Part shown: positions 32,695-43,694 of the stretch, in pieces
Position numbering within the stretch: the first letter of the stretch is position 1
Layout of the letters: every line of letters begins with the position of its first letter
Assembly: GCA_037951105.1 (NCBI GenBank)
Contig: JBAMJV010005542.1
Location: forward strand, 1-64,000
DNA: 64,000 nucleotides
Reading direction: 5' to 3'
From: Echinarachnius parma
Lineage: Eukaryota > Echinodermata > Echinoidea > Clypeasteroida > Echinarachniidae
Position numbers and translations under genes: made by a program
Notes under the pieces: model-generated
Database searches by the model: none
What the model saw: the letters and a program-made list of their open reading frames with translations, nothing else
Told to the model about the DNA's origin: nothing

Positions 32695-33350
32695 AGAGCA
32701 ATCGCCATCATTTATTCATCAACGGAATCGACGCCCATCTAACTTGTTGATTTATTTTTCTTTTCACTTTTCACCGATAACAAAAACACATAGTGATTGG
32801 AGAGGGGGTGGGGAAATTAAAAAAGAGGTTTTTTAATTTTTTAAACGGCTTTCCAAACGGTGGTTTGAACTTTTAAAGAACACATTCAATACAGACGAAA
32901 AATGAAAGCTAATGCCATCATTTATTCATCCACGGAATTGACGCCAATCTACCGTGTTGATTTATTTTTCTTTTCATACAAACAATGAATAAATAAATAC
33001 ATACTGGTAGAGTAGGGGATGGTCAGGTGTTTTGTTGTACAGCTATCCACATGGTGTTAGAACAAATTCAATTTTACTAATTGTGAAAGCAAGTGCCATG
33101 ATTTATTAATTCTCAAATTGAAGCCAATCTAGCTCGTTAAATTATTTTTCTTTTCATCCCCCCAAAAAACACATTCTGGTTGGGGAGGAGTTTTCTATCA
33201 ATAAGACAGCTTTCCAAATTGTGGTTGCATTTTTAAAAAACAAATTCAATTTGGACAAAAAAGCAAGCAAATGCCATGATTTATTCATTTTCAAATTGAT
33301 GCCCATCTAGCTTGTTGATTTATTTTCATCTTCATTAAAAAGACATACTG
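32695..33350. repeat. Local tandem repeat, 180-212 bp units (four units)
   Basis: 'GCCATCATTTATTCATC' or its variant recurs near 32703, 32915, 33095 and 33274, each followed by 'TTGTTGATTTATTTTTCTTT' and later 'CTTTCCAAACGGTGG' and 'AACACATTCAAT'. A fifth unit (34703-34800) is separated by the inserted AGCTCACC element. Confidence 0.8.
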
Positions 33351-33410
33351 ATATGGGGGGGGGGGGGGGGGGAAGGGGGTTGGTGAGGAGATTACAAAGG
33401 ATCTTTTTTT

Positions 33411-34705
33411 AGCTCACCTGAGCCAAAGGCTCAAGTGAGCTATTGTGATCGCTTTTCGTCCGTCGTCCGTCGTCCGTCGTCCGTCGTCCGTCGTGCGTCG
33501 TGCGTCGTGCGTCGTGCGTCGTGCGTCGTCCGTCGTCCGTAAACTTTTTACATTTTCATCTTCTTCTCCAGAACCAATGATCGGATTCCAACCAAACTTG
33601 GCAGGAATCATATTTAGGGGTAGAGGAACCAAAGTTGCTAAAATGGTGGGCGTGGCCCCCAGGGGGGCCCTGGGGGAGGGCACCAAATGTAAAAAATATG
33701 TAAATTTTAAACATCTTCTTCTCAAGATCCAGAAGTATGACAGACCTGATATTTCATATTTAGATGCCTCTATTGATGAAGAATGAAAGTTGTTCACAAG
33801 ATTTTTGTGGGTGGTCCCATAAGGGCCCTGTGGGCGTAACAGTTTTTTTGGGGGCCCTACCATAGGAAATATACATTTTCATCTTCTTCTCCAGAATCAA
33901 TGATTAGATTCCAACCAAACATGGCAGGAATCATCTTTAGGGGTAGAGGAACCAAAGTTGCTAAAATGGTGGGCGTGGCCCCCAGGGGGGCCCTGGAGGA
34001 GGGCACCAAGTGTAAAAAATATGTAAATTTTAAACATCTTCTTCTCAAGATCCAGAAGTATGACAGACCTGATATTTCATATGTAGATGCCTCTATTGAT
34101 GAAGAATGAAAGTTGTTCACAAGATTTTTGTGGGTGGCCCCACAAGGGCCCTGTGGGCGTAACAGTTTTTTTGGGGGCCCTACCATAGGAAATATACATT
34201 TTCATCTTCTTCTCCAGAACCAATGATTAGATTCCAACCAAACATGGCAGGAATCATCCTTAGGGGTAGAGGAATCGAAGTTGCTAAAATGGTGGGCGTG
34301 GCCCTCAGAGGGGCCCTGGGGGAGGGCACCAAGTGTAAAAAATATGTTAATTTTAAATATCTTCTTCTCAAGATCCAGAAGTATGACAGGCCATCGCAGA
34401 ATGGCCCCATAGGGTCCCTATGTGAGTGGGGTTAATATGCTGAAGTGGTCAGTGGCTGGTGAAATGTGTTAAGCTTTGTCTTATATGTGTGTCTGTCTTT
34501 TTTTATGATTCACCCAAACATTATGGTAAATCATAATGTTAGGTACAGGGGATCAAAAGTTATTGATTAAATAGTACATCACATTATAGATTTTGGCATG
34601 ATTTCAACTGATTTCATATCTTCTGAGGGTGCCAGAGAGAACATGCGCCAGATGTGAATTGATTGACCTCAGGTGAGCGTCGTGCCCCCCTGGGGCTCTT
34701 GTTAT
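33411..34705. mobile_element. AGCTCACCTGAGC element with three 323-bp internal repeats
   Basis: It starts 'AGCTCACCTGAGCCAAAGG' and ends 'CTCAGGTGAGCGTCGTGCC' plus 'CTGGGGCTCTTGTT'. After the start lies a (CGTCGTC/CGTCGTG) run at 33457-33540, then three copies of a 323-bp unit beginning 'TCCAGAACCAATGAT' at 33567, 33890 and 34213. Frames inside read through repeats and are not genes. By recognition this is a widespread marine-invertebrate repeat. It splits a local satellite unit. Confidence 0.8.
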
Positions 34706-34800
34706 AAGACAGCTTTCCAAATGGTGTTAAAGAATACATTTAATTTTGACAAAAAATGCAAGCAATTGCCATTATTTATTAATCCTCGGAATAGAAACCT
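34706..34800. repeat. Fifth unit of the 180-212 bp local satellite
   Basis: 'AAGACAGCTTTCCAAATGG', 'GAATACATTTAATTTTGACA' and 'GCCATTATTTATTAATCCTC' continue the array of 32695-33350 after the inserted element. Confidence 0.75.
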
Positions 34801-35139
34801 TGCTTTATTTTCTTTTTGCCAAAAGTGAATACTAATGTTTTTCTACCTCTTACTAAAAAAATAATAAGACATTTAACAAACACAGAATACATTCATATGA
34901 GAGTGTTAGGGGTTAGCAGAAAGGATTATGGCTCCTTATATGAAAGCTAACCCCTGTAAAGTATTACATATGATATGATAACTATACATGCATACAAATC
35001 AAAACAAATACATTAAAAATTGTCATATTGCCCGATATATCTATTGCACATTGTAATTATCTAATAAGTATTTTTGATACTTATGCTTTAAAATGTTTAC
35101 AGATTGACTAGACTTAAATTCTGTGGGAATATTGATAAC
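34801..35139. other. AT-rich DNA, no gene seen
   Basis: No repeat family or coding frame recognised. Confidence 0.4.
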
Positions 35140-35880
35140 CATTGATGCTGCCTTTTGAAGACAAAAAACATAAGCATGTATACATGTATTTATATCAAGA
35201 ATTAACACCCCCCCCTGTAAATGTTGTTACATTTATGCTGCCTTATGAAAGGGAATAATTTCACATAATAATACATTTAATTTTAATTTGTTGGTGGCCA
35301 CTGTTGTGATGACCACAGATTGGCTGTTATATATACTGTAGGTGGCCACTATGTAAAGACAGGTTTGACTGTAATCGCTTAGTAAGGACAAATTGGCACC
35401 AATAATACAACCACAAAATCCTTTATTTAAAGTTTGGAAAATGAGATGGGTATAAGATACTATTTGATGGCAATTCTGAACAATATAAGCATGTATTAAG
35501 AATTAACACCAAACCAGTCTTAATTTTCCCTCTAAATGTTGTTGCATTTATGCTGCCTTATGAAAGGAAATAATTTCACAAAATAAATTTCATTTTTATT
35601 TTGGTGGCCACAGTTGTGATGACCACTATAGGCTGTTATATTCAGTTTCAGTTTAGTTTATTTCATTTCCAACAAAAATACATAGCATTGTACAGAACAA
35701 AACAAAGTTTACATTATGTAAAATTAAACAAATGTACAATGAAAACTAGATACATGTAGGTAGCCACTGTATAAAGACAGGTTTGACTGCAATCGCTTAG
35801 TAGTAAGGACAAATTAGTGCCAATAATACAACAACCAAATCCTTCATTTAAAGTTTGGAAAAATTAGATGGCAATATATA
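35140..35880. repeat. Diverged tandem duplication, about 370-bp unit, second unit interrupted
   Basis: 'AAGCATGTAT...AGAATTAACACC', 'TTATGCTGCCTTATGAAAGG', 'TGGTGGCCACTGTTGTGATG', 'GACAGGTTTGACTGTAATCG' and 'AAATCCTTTATTTAAAGTTT' appear once at 35170-35440 and again at 35487-35870. The second unit carries an extra segment of about 105 bases at 35643-35750 starting 'TTCAGTTTCAGTTTAGTTT'. Both contain the right end of the GTCAAACCTGTC family. Confidence 0.75.
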
Positions 35881-35944
35881 GTCCTGAGCGGGTTAGGAGT
35901 CATGGCAATACTGAATACTTGTGCTTGGTAACAATCAGGCAGGA

Positions 35945-36110
35945 ACTCACCGTGATTGAAGATGGTTACGTTCGCGACGCGCCACGGGGATCAGCCACGT
36001 ATCAATTATTCGGCGCGATGACATGAGACCTTCGCACTAAATCGGCCAGACACCGTAAAGGGAATTCTAATTGCACACACCGGTACCACTTGGGGGCAAC
36101 TTGTCACGGA
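35945..36110. other. CpG-rich island, function unknown
   Basis: 'GTTCGCGACGCGCCACGGGG', 'ATTCGGCGCGATGACATG' and 'CTAAATCGGCCAGACACCG' stand out in AT-rich DNA. No open frame or repeat was recognised. It is a candidate regulatory or exon fragment. Confidence 0.3.
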
Positions 36111-36119
36111 TAGTTTATC

Positions 36120-36520
36120 TATTCCTCTCTCTCTCTATCCCTCTCCATCTCTCTCGCTGTCTGTTCTATTTTGCTTTGTAATTTTGTCCTTCTTTTGGTT
36201 AGTAATCTATCAATTTTGTCTCTCTTTCCTTTTTTCCTTTATTATTCATTCATGTTGCTTCCTACATACACAATGTAGACCTGTAGGTCTGTGAAATAAT
36301 GTGAAGATTATCCCTCCCTTATTTTGTCCACATATATATTCAAACTCTTAATTTATCATATACATTACTCACTGGGTTTGCCCCCCCCCCCCCCCCCTCC
36401 CCCAAACAAAAAAATATATATATAAATAAATAAATAAATAAATGAATGAATACAAAAATTACTTAATAAATGAATAAAAATAACTTTAAAAAAACATAGA
36501 GACGGGAAAAAGAAAAAAAT
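36120..36520. repeat. Low-complexity cluster: TC, C run, TAAA
   Basis: (TC)-rich at 36124-36160, a run of about 16 C at 36381, (TAAA)n/(TGAA)n at 36418-36475, and A-rich DNA after. Confidence 0.75.
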
Positions 36521-37416
36521 AATATAATGATGCAGGAGTAATTGTCAATTTGAATTTTTCACACAGCAAATTTCACTTTTTTTCATAGCAATTGTCGCTG
36601 AAGGATATGTCATGGAACCCTTGATCATCTATCAGATGTGTATTGAATTTCTGAGAAATACTCTGGTATATTATGCAGACATTTATACTTGTTTTGGCCC
36701 AAAATAAAAAATAAAAAATAGATGCCAATCTTCCTACCTACTCTAAAATACAGTCAATTAACATCAAGTCCCATCCATAACTGATCAATCTATTCATGGT
36801 TAATCTCAATAGACGAAATATATTTTATCGTATTGAGTCTGTTTACGTTCACAGATAAAATCATTGTTTAAATGCAAATGTGAATGAACTTTATTTCAAA
36901 TGCCAGTGGCCGATTCTATTTAACATAATGTAGGTCTCAAGTTCTCAAGGCTTTGTAAATTTTCTATAACGTGCATTCTTCACGGACCCCGACCGGAGTA
37001 TTTTCAGAATCATTCCTGCATGGTTGATAATTTATATTCTGTTTTTTTTTAAAGCTTAGAAAAGATTTAGCTGATTAATTGAAGATTGCTAGCTCACAGG
37101 CTAAATACAAGGAAAGAAAGAAATTTTAAAACATAATTAACATATAATAAATGGATCAAATAAAGGGATCATTGTTATTTTGAATCAATTGTTTTAGTTC
37201 AAAAGCAATTTTTGTTATAAAACGTTGATCACCACGTTCAGCTTATAATGTTTATGACAAACTTGTCATATTCACTGAAATAGATGAAAAGTGAGTCTGT
37301 TTTTGAGCTGTAACAGTCGATTGACATTAGTCTTCATTTGAAGATAAGTTTATTTCTCTAGATCTGCTCGGCATTTACAACGAGCCGCAACATATACCCC
37401 AGTCATCCAGGAGGAC
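36521..37416. other. AT-rich DNA, no gene seen; family B trace
   Basis: At 36938-37033 'CAAGTTCTCAAGGCTTTG', 'CTATAACGTGCATTCTTCAC' and 'GGAGTATTTTCAGAATCATT' form a reverse-oriented, diverged family B copy. Nothing else was recognised. Confidence 0.45.
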
Positions 37417-37999
37417 TTAAAGGGGTTCTTTTGCGTGCAATTCACTGGTTTATAAGGTTGTTTATGGCTAGTATGCTCCCTGGAGAGTTGAAAAGGTGTG
37501 CATAGTTGCATACTGCAAGTTAATTGTGTGTGATTAAATTAATTGGGGGGTATTGAATTGCACCTTTGAAAAATGCTTCTAGAGAGATGATTATGAATCA
37601 TGATAGTTGCTCTATAGATTTTTTTTGAAGAATTTTTTTTTCTTTATTTTGCTGTTATTTCTGGAAAAAATGTATTACCATAGTCCCATTATGGCCTGAA
37701 TCTTATACAAGCTCAAATTAAATTAATTTATACATAAGCCTTTGGAAAGAATAAATATCACTGAAAAGGAACATGTTAATGAATTTGTGACACAAATATG
37801 CACATGTGGGACTGTGCTGTCACTATAAATATATGACAGCCCAGTAAAATGGCAATATTTTTGTGATTTTTCAGTTGGATTATCTTTAATAAATCTCAAA
37901 ATGGAGCATTTATATCTATTTTCACAGTTTTCTCTCCTTCTTTATTGCAAACTTTTGTTTTGAAGTTCATTTTAAACAACGACTGAACTGCCCCTTTAA
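37417..37999. mobile_element. Putative TTAA-targeted element, TTAAAGGGG ends, 583 bp
   Basis: The left end TTAAAGGGGTTC mirrors the right end GAACTGCCCCTTTAA imperfectly. The first nine bases match, then CAGTTCAGT resembles the TIR of the element at 54194. TTAA is at both edges. The interior is AT-rich and non-coding. Confidence 0.5.
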
Positions 38000-38122
38000 T
38001 ACGAGCATGGACATGTACATCAATTGTCCCAGAGGATTTAGGGTTAGGCAAGATGGATTCAACTTGTCAATACCGCTTGCCCTATGGATGCCTCCTCATA
38101 CGAGGAGAATTATGATAGCGTC

Positions 38123-38364
38123 CGGTTGAGAAAGAGAAGGGCGCTAAGTCACTTATTTGTTCTTTGGATGGAGATGTTTAACGTTTGAAAGCCTTATAGA
38201 AACCAATGTAGCTCTCTTTAATATTTGGTGGAATGTCCCCAAATTGTGGCAAAATTTTTGTCTGAAAATGTTGCATCATGTAGAGGAGGTTCCAACCGAC
38301 AAGATGGTATGCGAAATTCAATTCAGCAAAATATTTACTTAACGCCCTTCTCACTCTCAAACCG
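38123..38364. mobile_element. Fold-back element, GAGAAAGAGAAGGGCGC family, 242 bp
   Basis: The left end 'CGGTTGAGAAAGAGAAGGGC' mirrors the right end 'GCCCTTCTCACTCTCAAACCG' (one base shortened reading: CCCTTCTCACTCTCAAACCG), with 'GCTAAGTCACTT' against 'ACTTAAC' inside. The interior matches 12498-12742. The 60-80 residue frames on both strands are repeat-derived. Confidence 0.75.
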
Positions 38365-38449
38365 ACGACGATATGGAATTATTGGCAGCACGTTGTCGAG
38401 GGAGGTAACGCATAAAAGAGGTTATGTTATCGGCTATTCTGCTGGATTT

Positions 38450-38735
38450 ACTTTTGGGGGTTAAGGTTATGACGAAATGGGTTACACTTGAGTCTCAGAG
38501 TTAAGTTGAAGTAGATATTACATTGTAATAATTGCTGGATGGGAGGGGGGGGGGGGGGGTTGGCCAACAATATTGGGTAATGATGTCAAGAGTATGTGAT
38601 GGATCCTTTTGAGGGTTAAATGTTATGCCAAAATGAGTTACACAGAGACTCTGAGTTAAGACAAAGTAGATGTGATGATGGCCGGAGGGGAGGGGGTTAG
38701 GGTTGCTGATACAAATGGGTTATAATGTAAAGGTT
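38450..38735. repeat. Two-copy tandem repeat of about 170 bp with poly-G
   Basis: 'GGGGGTTAAGGTTATGACGA' (38455) and 'GAGGGTTAAATGTTATGCCA' (38612) are each followed by 'AATGGGTTACAC', 'CTCTGAGTTAAG', 'AAGTAGAT' and a G-rich stretch. Confidence 0.65.
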
Positions 38736-39620
38736 TTATATGATCAATCCCTGTTGGTGGCCCCGGGCCACAGGGCCACTGCGTATGTCAAGCCTTGTAT
38801 TACAGGTGAATGCCAATTGAGTTTAATATGTCATAATATTTGATGCAATTTGATGGGCTTGGTGTAAAGGGGAAGGGTTAGACTAATACAATTAAATGAT
38901 GATACCCAAGTACTGTCCCCGAGGGAAATAAAGATGAATGCAGACTACAGTTGGGTAGTAGGCTTGAAATAAAGGGGTTATGACAACAAAGTATAATTTG
39001 GTGCAATGCTGAAGGCATATTACCAAACAAGCTACGTATGAATTATTCATACGTATGAATAGTTGCTACATTATTATTTTGTGGAAAAGCTGGGGGCATT
39101 GAATCGAGCTAGTCTGTGCATAATACTCAAGCCTTGGCTAAAATGAAACAAACTAAACTGCCATGTCAACATATTAGGGGGGAGAGGCTTATGGTAAAGG
39201 GTATCAGCTAGCGCTAGCCAGTTGATTTAGCATGTCAATTCCAGTTTGGCCTGGCTATATTTTTGAACTTGCAATTCTAAGCTTTATTACGTAATTGTGA
39301 GCCTATGGAATAAAGGCGTATTTGGCATTAAAAGTGGCACTGCTGCCGTTCAGAGAATCCTCAAGTTCTCCGTAATAAATTTCTGCAAGGATTTTACTTG
39401 TTCCCTTTGATATTACGCACCGTACATCTTGTTTAGAGTTTAAATTGATTCATATCTGCAAGCTTTCGAGCAGTATGAAATACAACTTCATGAATAACAA
39501 CAAATTGGATAACATTTCGTAGTATTCTGCCTCCTAATACAGCTATACGTTTACATATTTCTCCTTAAAGTAAGATGAACGGTGGTCAAACTTGAAGTCT
39601 TCATATGTAATACAGAGCTG
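38736..39620. other. No gene seen
   Basis: Unassigned. At 39033-39053 ACGTATGAA-TTA-TTCATACGT is a perfect 9-bp stem. No repeat family was recognised in the rest. Confidence 0.35.
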
Positions 39621-39700
39621 TTAACCCGTTCCCTTCAAGTTTCTGAAATCCCCATAGACTTTGTACACAACCCACCCGGTTTCCGTTGTCAAGGGGTTAA
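39621..39700 (+). mobile_element. Family A element, exactly 80 bp
   Basis: TTAACCCGTTCCCTTCAAG, 'TTTCTGAAATCCCCATAGAC', 'TTTGTACACAACCCACCCGG' and 'TTTCCGTTGTCAAGGGGTTAA' (last part overlapping). Both TTAA ends are intact. It is a good reference copy. Confidence 0.85.
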
Positions 39701-39926
39701 CCTGTTTGCATTTTGAAGACTATAACTGAGTGGTATCATCATCATGGAACATTTGTTTAGAGGTAAAATATGAATCACAAGTAAACGTATGAAAATGTTT
39801 GTAATGTATTTCCATAGATTTAGCATTTTGGTAGCTAGAGAGGAGAAATTTGTAGCATTAAGGTAGGTATAGATTAGAGGTTGATTTATCGATTTATTGC
39901 ACAGTCAATGCTCAAATGTTTATGAT

Positions 39927-39974
39927 TACCGTATTTGTCGGTGTATTAACCGCTCCGGTGTATTAACCGCACCC

Positions 39975-40015
<41 letters not shown>

Positions 40016-40106
40016 TGGTTAATACGGTCGTGTATTAACCGCACCCCCCTTTTTTTCCCTTTTTTTTTTGAAAAAAAGTGCGGGTAATACACCGACAAAT
40101 ACGGTA
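39927..40106. mobile_element. TA-flanked TIR element, CCGTATTTGTCGG family (copy 2)
   Basis: It has the same ends and interior as 24946-25133, again bordered by TA. It differs mainly in the A run length and in a 'CCC' break within the T run. Two such similar copies 15 kb apart point to fairly recent activity. Confidence 0.85.
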
Positions 40107-40194
40107 GTCATAATACATTTGAACAGGTTAGGTTTATATGTTATCCAGTACTCTTCTGGATATGGTTCATTCGTGTTTGCATGATGAAGATATT

Positions 40195-40272
40195 TAACCT
40201 GTTACCTTTGAGATTCTGAAATCCCCATTGACTTTGAACATAGTCCACCCATTTCCTGTAAGCAACGGGTTT
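40195..40272 (+). mobile_element. Family A element
   Basis: 'TTTAACCTGTTACCTTTGAG', 'ATTCTGAAATCCCCATTGAC', 'CATAGTCCACCCATTTCC', 'TGTAAGCAACGGGTTTA'. Confidence 0.75.
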
Positions 40273-40309
40273 ATGTGATCATTCATAATGCATATTTATA
40301 CTACTACTC

Positions 40310-40532
40310 ATCACTCTATGTCTCTGGGCCAAGGGTACTAACTTCATAATGTTGCATCTAATCTGTATCTACTCCTATCTACTTTGGCCAATAGTACTAA
40401 AAACGTATTGTTGTCTATGTTGCATCTAAGCTGTAACTTTTCCTATATATTTTTGCCAATAGCAAGAAAAAAAAACTATTGCGGTCTATGTTGCATCTAA
40501 TCTGCAACTACTCTATCTATTTTGGCCAATGT
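40310..40532. repeat. Three-copy tandem repeat, about 72-bp period
   Basis: 'TGTTGCATCTAATCTGTATC', 'TGTTGCATCTAAGCTGTAAC' and 'TGTTGCATCTAATCTGCAAC' lie near 40353, 40418 and 40489, each followed by 'CTATCTA..TTTGGCCAAT'. Confidence 0.75.
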
Positions 40533-41155
40533 AACAGTACGACCCTCTCATATATGAGAAACCCATTGCGGTATAAATAGGTCAGAGTAAGTATTTCTAG
40601 TAAATTAATAGATGGGGAGGCTGAATTGGCCATGGATGGCGGCGTGCCTGTGAAAAAAGGCCCAAAGTTAGACTCCTGTTTAGTCCTCCTGTTTTTTTTT
40701 TTTACAAAATGTCTTCCATGAAAACCAATCAGTTTGAGGATGAGGTTATGAGGCAGAAGGAAAAGTGATACAAGACGAAAATAGGGTCGCCGATTTGGGT
40801 GAGCAGAAGTGCCATAGAAATTGAGCAATATGCATTAGATCAAGAGGGAGAGAGGGGGAGAGGGGGAGAGGGAGGGGAACATAAAGAGTAGAATTGATAA
40901 AGAAAGAGGGGAAATGATATTGAGTGAAGGAGGAGAGAGGGAGAGAGAGAGAATAGAAAAGAGTTTTAATATAGTGATTTGACACTTCAAATTCATAAAC
41001 ACTCTGAAATATGCTTGTAGATTAACTTAATAGGCATATAAAGGATAGACATGTATTCAAGCAAATGTGCAGTCTTCAACTTTTGGAGGGGCTGGTGCCT
41101 TTGTATACATATGGCACATATAAATGTCACTATACATTGTACATGTGATGTTGAT
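40533..41155. other. No gene seen; GA-rich patch
   Basis: 40835-40965 is a (GA/GGA)-rich tract. The 103-residue reverse frame at 40517-40828 shows no family features. Confidence 0.4.
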
Positions 41156-41157
41156 CC

Positions 41158-41286
41158 TCATCCTCTTCATCATTATCCTCATTGCTGTCTTCCTCATCAT
41201 CATCATCATCACCATCATCACCATCATCATTATCATTGTCATTGTCATCATCATCATTATCATTATCATCATCATCATTATCATAA
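41158..41286. repeat. (CAT)n microsatellite
   Basis: Nearly pure CAT/ATC with a few interruptions. Frames of His, Ile or Met runs on either strand are products of the repeat. Confidence 0.95.
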
Positions 41287-41700
41287 AGAGTTATTGGAAG
41301 AGAGGCAGAGAGAGATGGGAGGTTAGGGGATGAGGAGCGAATGAGAGTAATAGATACATAAGCCGTAGGTCTGATTGTATGTTCGTGAAGTTGTCACTTC
41401 TGCTCGGAAAGTAGGTGAAAGTGGCATACGGTTATGATCTATTTTTCACCTGCAGTGTTTGCTGGGGCAATAATAATCCTTAAAGTGCAGTCATCATTCA
41501 TCCGAGTCATCTTGCACCGACCTAGCTCCCATGCTCTCAGGTGACAATTTTAGGACCTGCTCTGTAAACACCTTCTATTGCTCCCCATCTTACCACCCCC
41601 TTATTTCTCATACCCCACCATTCTGCATCACATCTCTTGTTCGTATTCGATCCTCCTTCTTTCTCCCACTGCATCTCCTGACGTATTTTGTATTCTCTCC

Positions 41701-41853
41701 TGGGCCCTGTTGCAGAAAGAGCTACAATCGATTGTCAGAAAGTCAGAAAAGTTTGCATTTCAACCAATAGGATTTGTGCATTCAATCATGTGATCTGACT
41801 TGCAATTAATTGCAACTTTACAATAGATTGCAACTCTTTATTGCAACGGGGCA
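41701..41853. mobile_element. TIR element, GGGCCCTGTTGCAGAAAGAG family
   Basis: The left end 'GGGCCCTGTTGCAGAAAGAG' continues CTACAATCGATTG. The right end is 'CAATAGATTGCAACTCTTT' followed by ATTGCAACGGGGC. It is about 153 bases with TIRs of about 33 bases and no coding frame. Confidence 0.75.
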
Positions 41854-42440
41854 ATAATGTCTCCCTACACAGTGTTCATATCATCCTTCTATATTTTTCC
41901 CACAATCTCTTAGTTTTACTCACTTCTATAAACCCCTTGTCTCTTTTCTCTTCTCATCGTTTTTTCTCTTTGTTTCATTTATATTTACCCAAATCTCCAG
42001 CATCAGTACTCGGCTGTAGTGGTTTAATTTTCCCTTTTTTTTCTTCTTCAATTTTCTATTTGGGTTTGTTATCTCCCATTTTCCAATCTCCCATTTCCCC
42101 ATCTACCATTTCCCCCTCCTCGCCCCTTTTCTCCTTTCTTTTGTCCTCCAAGAACCCCCACCCACAGCATCAATACTCAGCTGAAGTGGTTTAAGTTTCT
42201 TTTAGCCGAGTGCCTTGCACGTGACCCTGCATCCATTTATGACCCCCTAAACAAAGAGACAACTCCCTTTGCAGGGATAAAAGCCTTCTCAGCTCCCCAA
42301 CATGGGGGTGTTAAACGTAAGATTTTTGTTTGCGCAAATTGAAAGTTCCTCTCCATTACACCTGTACATATTACCCGGGTAATGTGATTTCCTTTCCTTG
42401 TGATGGAAAAAGTTCTATATGTCCACTTTTAATACTTTTT
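41854..42440. other. Pyrimidine-rich DNA with a short duplication, no gene
   Basis: 'CAGCATCAGTACTCGGCTG' (41998) and 'CAGCATCAATACTCAGCTG' (42164), each followed by 'TGGTTTAA', are an old repeat of about 165 bases. The 117-residue frame at 41841-42194 is Ser/Phe/Leu-rich from composition. Confidence 0.5.
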
Positions 42441-42442
42441 TA

Positions 42443-42520
42443 TTAACCCATTCACTCGAAGAACATGTGTACCACATATTAACGCTATGGGAAATTCATA
42501 ATCTTGTTGGCAACGGTTCA
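42443..42520. mobile_element. Family A-like element, diverged
   Basis: 'TTAACCCATTCACTCGAAGA', 'ACGCTATGGGAAATTCATAA', 'TCTTGTTGGCAACGG'. It resembles the 14363-14443 copy, so the two may form a subfamily. Confidence 0.55.
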
Positions 42521-42774
42521 GAAGCAATATCCAGCAATTTTACTTCAGGCAACATTTTGTTTTTTGCGGTTTTTGAGGTTTTGCAGTTGCTATTTTCTTC
42601 CTAGAGGTGACCCAAGAAGTAAAAATGTCGAGATTGCAATGTTTGTACTTTTTATTATTCTATCGAGCAGGAATGTGGTGAAATTATTCGTACAAATTAA
42701 TGTTATGTATGATAACGGTAAGAAATATGTCCTAGGAACATAGGGTAAATGTGTTTCCCTAAACCAAATAATCT

Positions 42775-42945
42775 CTAACTGGTTTAGTTTCAAGACTATT
42801 TGATTTGGGCATAACATGCATTCTCCATAGACCCCAGCCCAATTTTTTGTCAAGACTAATTCATAAGGGGTTAACCTGTTCAAGACTGTTGATATTGGTA
42901 AAACATACATTCTCCATAGACCCCAGAACAAGTACGGTATACGCT
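42775..42945 (-). mobile_element. Two adjacent family B elements
   Basis: First: 'GTTTCAAGACTATTTGATTT', 'GGCATAACATGCATTCTCC', 'ATAGACCCCAGCCCAATTTT', ending 'GGGGTTAA'. Second, from 42872: 'TTAACCTGTTCAAGACTG', 'TGGTAAAACATACATTCTCC', 'ATAGACCCCAGAACAAG'. They share one TTAA. Confidence 0.7.
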
Positions 42946-43036
42946 GTATATTTCGCATACATACATTTTCACAAATCTGTTACCCACACGCTTTCATGAC
43001 TGTCTTGAGAGAGATGCTAGTGCAGTAATTCATGCA

Positions 43037-43534
43037 AAGGGCCATTCTTTGAAAAGTGAAACTTTTTCGGAAAAATTGAAGTTTTATTTTTCTGTAGTTT
43101 TGTTCCATTTTCAGAATGATCCATGTGTAAAGTTTCATGAAATACATGATTTGAAGTTTAAAATTAAACTTTTTTACTCATTTGCATAAATTTACATATT
43201 TCAATATTTTTCTAATAATCATAATTCAGAAAATAATCAAGATATCAAAAGGATAATTAGCAAGCTCATTCTTCTCACTTTCCTGTACAGGTTGATACCA
43301 ACTTTGTAAAAATTCAACCTTTCATTCTTTTCTAAACCCGATATTATAAAATTCCCATTTTTCCATTCATATTGTACATGTCACACACGTGACCAACCCA
43401 AAATGTCACACACGTGACCAGACGTTGCCACATAATTAAGTACTATAAAACACAACGGTTTGATATAATTCTCATTCATTGCTATTGTTGTACTTACAAA
43501 TGTATAGTACTTCTCTGGTAATAAGATGAACATT
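43037..43534. mobile_element. Host element interrupted by the DIRS insertion (left part)
   Basis: 'GGGCCATTCTTTG' at about 43038 is the inverse of 'CAAGAATGGCCCC' at about 50137, one on each side of the DIRS element. The 15-mer GTCACACACGTGACC occurs twice here (43380 and 43405) and twice on the far side (49944 and 50124). I infer an older AT-rich repeat into which the DIRS element inserted. Confidence 0.4.
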
Positions 43535-43550
43535 ATCCATATCGAGATCC

Positions 43551-43694
43551 CTAACCAACCCCCTTCAACATTTGTATATCCATTTGGATGCACAGAAAAC
43601 AACTCGCTAAAAACCACCCTAAAAAGAAACTGCCTTGGACCGAGACTACACCACCTATATATACCTGGCGCTGGGCCATAATTGTCCTCTTTCA
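43551..43694 (+). repeat. DIRS left inverted terminal repeat
   Basis: It runs from CTAACCAACCCCCTTCAAC to 'AATTGTCCTCTTTCA'. It is identical by eye to the reverse complement of 49695-49838 over 144 bases. The unique outer extension 43535-43550 (ATCCATATCGAGATCC) is found again, inverted, in the ICR. Confidence 0.92.
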
